Source: Acidimicrobiia bacterium
GTDB taxonomy: Bacteria; Actinomycetota; Acidimicrobiia; IMCC26256; JAGPDB01
Direction of reading: 5' to 3'
Assembly (NCBI GenBank): GCA_018057765.1
Contig: JAGPDB010000007.1
Coordinates: 1-64,000 of the forward strand
DNA length: 64,000 nt
Shown: piece after piece, positions 61,705-64,000 of the stretch
Position numbering within the stretch: position 1 is the stretch's first letter
Layout of the letters: each line of letters opens with the position of its first letter
Program-made: the position numbers and the translations under genes
The notes under the pieces: model-generated
What the model was told of the DNA's origin: nothing
The model's database searches: none
Seen by the model: the letters and a program-made list of their open reading frames with translations, nothing else

Positions 61705-64000
61705 GTGGAAACCAAATTTGCTGTTGATCTAAGATACTTATTAGATCAACAGCCACCCGATCAGAGAGAAATGATCGAAAAACTTGTGGCTAACCCTGGT
61801 TTTGGCGAAGAAAGCTATAGTTATATTTATGAGCAATGTTCAATTCTTGATGTATCAGTCGCAAAATATTTGATTGAACATGGTGGTACAGGTGCCGCAA
61901 GTGTATTTGTTAATATCTCAAAATTCGATGAAGCTTATCATGCTGAAATCGCTGGGTATCTAAAAGCAGAAATAATAAGAGATAAAGCATATCGTTATTT
62001 TCATTCTGCGTTTTTCGCTTATGTCGGATTAGAGCATCAAAAGTTTATAGATTTCATGTCTGCTCATGGCTACGATGAATATACAATTCAATGTCTATCA
62101 CACCTATATAATCTTAATCTGCCAACACTTAAGAAATTTATCGCTATTAGTGTTGCTACCGTTTTAAAGTATAAAAACTCATTCCAAGATTGCTCGGATG
62201 ATGAAATAGCCATTGCCTTAATAGAAAGTGGGCATAAGGAAGACCTACATAGGAATATCGGGATGTTTTCTAACCTGTCATCACAGGTGTTTGAAAGTTT
62301 ATACTTTGCGAATGAAGACACAGAAAGCCAAGGTATTCAATCATTAGGATTGCCTGACTTTGAACGTGATATTAGGAGCTTTGTAGATCATGACGCAATA
62401 GCGGAAATTATAATAAATCAAGGTTCTGCCGTGTGGTTTCTTGGTCGTATTGAGATATTTAATATAACTGATTTTGATCGAATATCTAAAGCTTTAGGTA
62501 GATCAGATTATATTATGGAGATAATCGAAGAACTGCGTCATGGGTTAAAGATGATACCAGATTCTCGCCGAATATCACTCAGTAAAATCAAACTTCCTAA
62601 TATCGTCGGACTGGCTGCAACAATAGTAGGTAATCGGTTAAACGCAGCAATTGTCAAGATCCTGGAAGATAAACTTGGTGAAATTTCAGATGAACAGTAT
62701 AAATTTTTGAGTACTGTAGAGGTTAGAAATAATGGCAAAAGATTTGCAAAGAATCTCTTTGATACTGTTGGAATAGCGATAATATCTGCTATTTCTAATG
62801 AAATTGTGATTAAAAACCCTTTGAGTGATTTTAATTTCTTAGAACGAAGTCCGTATTTATTTGTGCCTGACTATTTGAAAACTTGTCTGGATATTTTTGG
62901 TGAAAATGCAGACGCCGACATATTATATCTAGTCAAAGAATTATTACTAGATCATGAAGTACCTGAAACTTTTAGAGAATTTGGAGTAGATAAAACAGGC
63001 ACAGAGGGTATAGATCAACTAACTAATCTGACTCATACTTTTTATGAACGGATCTTTAGAGGCGAGATCCCACAAGACATACTCACAAATGATGCGGCTA
63101 TGAAACTCTTTTTACCCGCAGTTCGAACAAAAACAACATATGGTAATACATCAGAATATCAAGTTAGGAGGTCATTAAATGCCATAACAGTTGTCTCCCA
63201 ATATCCAGTGGGTGAAATTGAAGTTGTAAAAGTTGATAGAGATATAAAGAAAATTGATGCTAATGGAGAATTTATAAAACCAGATAAACTGGAATTATCG
63301 CAAGAAGCAGAAGAATCGTATGTGCGAACAATAAGAGAAGTTCAAGTTGCATCAGAGTTACTTACAAAAGATGGGAAAGCATTAGACGTAGAAAAAGCAA
63401 ATGAATTTTTTCTTGAAATCGAACGAATTGCCCAACAAAAAATTGGTACTCTAAGGGCAAATCTAAAAGATACTGACCCGTCAAGAACTAAGTCATTAGA
63501 TAGCCTTAATTCGAAAATAGAGCAATTAGAAAAAATGACGACACAAAGTTTATGGCGATTAGGTAAATTTTATGAAAATATACAAGTGCTTAGTCAACAT
63601 AAAGAATTTAAACAACATTTAAGGTCACTATTAATAGCCAGTACATTATTACAAAATCCAAATATCGATATAACTGACATTATTAATACTAGAAGTAAAT
63701 CGATAACTGATTTAAATCAGATAACACGATTGACAGCGCTGCTAGAACAAACTGTAAGAGAAGAGACTTGGAAAGATAACTTTATTGCAAATTTGAATGA
63801 GAAATCGTTAAAGAAGATTACAGAAGTTGGTTTTTTGAGCGATTTCATTAGATCACAAATAAAGTTGCAAGAAAAAGCAAGATTATTAGCAACTGATCCG
63901 GATGCTGTTGAAGTTAGAAAACAAAATTATTCGCTTATTCCAGTTCACGGTCCTTTAAAAGAATTGTCAGGTCAAATAGCAGATACATGTTGGGCTACAT
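61705..64000 (+). CDS. Large uncharacterised protein, truncated by window edge
   Basis: Not recognised. Over 765 codons open to the edge from GTG 61705, which has GGGAG seven bases upstream. No signal peptide or membrane helix in the first part. The N-terminal 470 residues look alpha-helical and repetitive in style, with scattered motifs such as LIEHGGTGAASVF and GSAVWFLGR. Residues about 560-640 are a charged coiled coil (EKANEFFLEIERIAQQK to DSLNSKIEQLEKM). A new segment with IPVHGPLKELSGQIADTCW begins near residue 745. Frame and codon usage look coding throughout. Function unknown. Confidence 0.7.
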   Translation, partial: METKFAVDLRYLLDQQPPDQREMIEKLVANPGFGEESYSYIYEQCSILDVSVAKYLIEHGGTGAASVFVNISKFDEAYHAEIAGYLKAEIIRDKAYRYFHSAFFAYVGLEHQKFIDFMSAHGYDEYTIQCLSHLYNLNLPTLKKFIAISVATVLKYKNSFQDCSDDEIAIALIESGHKEDLHRNIGMFSNLSSQVFESLYFANEDTESQGIQSLGLPDFERDIRSFVDHDAIAEIIINQGSAVWFLGRIEIFNITDFDRISKALGRSDYIMEIIEELRHGLKMIPDSRRISLSKIKLPNIVGLAATIVGNRLNAAIVKILEDKLGEISDEQYKFLSTVEVRNNGKRFAKNLFDTVGIAIISAISNEIVIKNPLSDFNFLERSPYLFVPDYLKTCLDIFGENADADILYLVKELLLDHEVPETFREFGVDKTGTEGIDQLTNLTHTFYERIFRGEIPQDILTNDAAMKLFLPAVRTKTTYGNTSEYQVRRSLNAITVVSQYPVGEIEVVKVDRDIKKIDANGEFIKPDKLELSQEAEESYVRTIREVQVASELLTKDGKALDVEKANEFFLEIERIAQQKIGTLRANLKDTDPSRTKSLDSLNSKIEQLEKMTTQSLWRLGKFYENIQVLSQHKEFKQHLRSLLIASTLLQNPNIDITDIINTRSKSITDLNQITRLTALLEQTVREETWKDNFIANLNEKSLKKITEVGFLSDFIRSQIKLQEKARLLATDPDAVEVRKQNYSLIPVHGPLKELSGQIADTCWAT

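Noticed and set aside
1-64000. CRISPR arrays, insertion sequences or prophage
   Set aside because: No regularly spaced repeats, transposase or phage structural genes were seen on reading both strands.

Overview
The window is a gene-dense, AT-rich stretch of an actinobacterial chromosome. The evidence is a crgA-pknB-pbpA-rodA-pstP-fhaB-fhaA cell-envelope cluster, an InhA-type enoyl reductase, the DUF3151, DUF3090 and SCO1664 families, an acyl-CoA carboxylase beta/epsilon pair, a DUF222/HNH (13E12-like) endonuclease relic and Get3/ArsA-like ATPases of the Rv3679/Rv3680 type. The low GC, single-copy housekeeping content and short spacers, together with threonine-rich tails on secreted proteins, fit a low-GC Acidimicrobiia-like lineage. 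I cannot place it more finely. SURF1 implies aerobic respiration. No phage, insertion sequence or CRISPR array is visible.

Layout. 1-1240: broken DUF222/HNH gene. 1516-8444: malic enzyme, SURF1, a small antitoxin-like protein, and two tandem paralogous membrane proteins with an alkaline-phosphatase-like ectodomain. 8499-10729: flavin oxidoreductase and enoyl-ACP reductase. 10912-11066: tRNA-Ala and a decayed copy of it. 11113-14569: PQ-loop protein, acyltransferase, methionine aminopeptidase and a small zinc-ribbon membrane protein. 14662-22238: the growth and division signalling cluster. 22342-29486: DUF3054, MsrA, UbiB-like kinase, Lgt and a MacB-type ABC exporter. 29503-32926: PurE, DUF3151, and the histidine-phosphatase/DUF3090/SCO1664 trio. 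32934-35815: two tRNA-Ser genes, TadA, small secreted proteins and the SRP RNA. 36466-39609: DnaX, RecR, DUF2752. 39666-47572: DUF4870, RDD, SpoIIM-like, DUF58, MoxR, DUF4350 and DUF4129, a conserved actinobacterial module. 47597-51810: acyl-CoA carboxylase and fatty acyl-CoA ligase. 51813-54269: degenerate GGDEF protein and two cyclophilins. 54356-56725: aspartokinase and aspartate-semialdehyde dehydrogenase. 56756-61541: PIG-V-like mannosyltransferase, REC protein, fused ArsA-like ATPase, NfeD. 61705 to the edge: a large protein of unknown family, cut by the window end.

Many blocks match, from memory, regions on both sides of oriC in Mycobacterium tuberculosis (Rv0011c-Rv0020c, Rv3679-Rv3695, Rv3708c-Rv3721c). 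This suggests an ancient origin-proximal neighbourhood, although dnaA, dnaN and gyrB are absent here.

The clearest genome-wide signal is a TAnnnT box about six bases upstream of the start codon in front of many first genes, which indicates abundant leaderless transcription. The most interesting individual items are the in-frame TGA at a zinc-ligand cysteine of the HNH gene, the fused and asymmetric ArsA-like ATPase overlapped by a REC-only gene, an E. coli-like slippery heptamer in dnaX, the tandem phosphatase-like membrane proteins, and the unknown large protein at the right edge. No gap without a feature exceeds about 300 bases.
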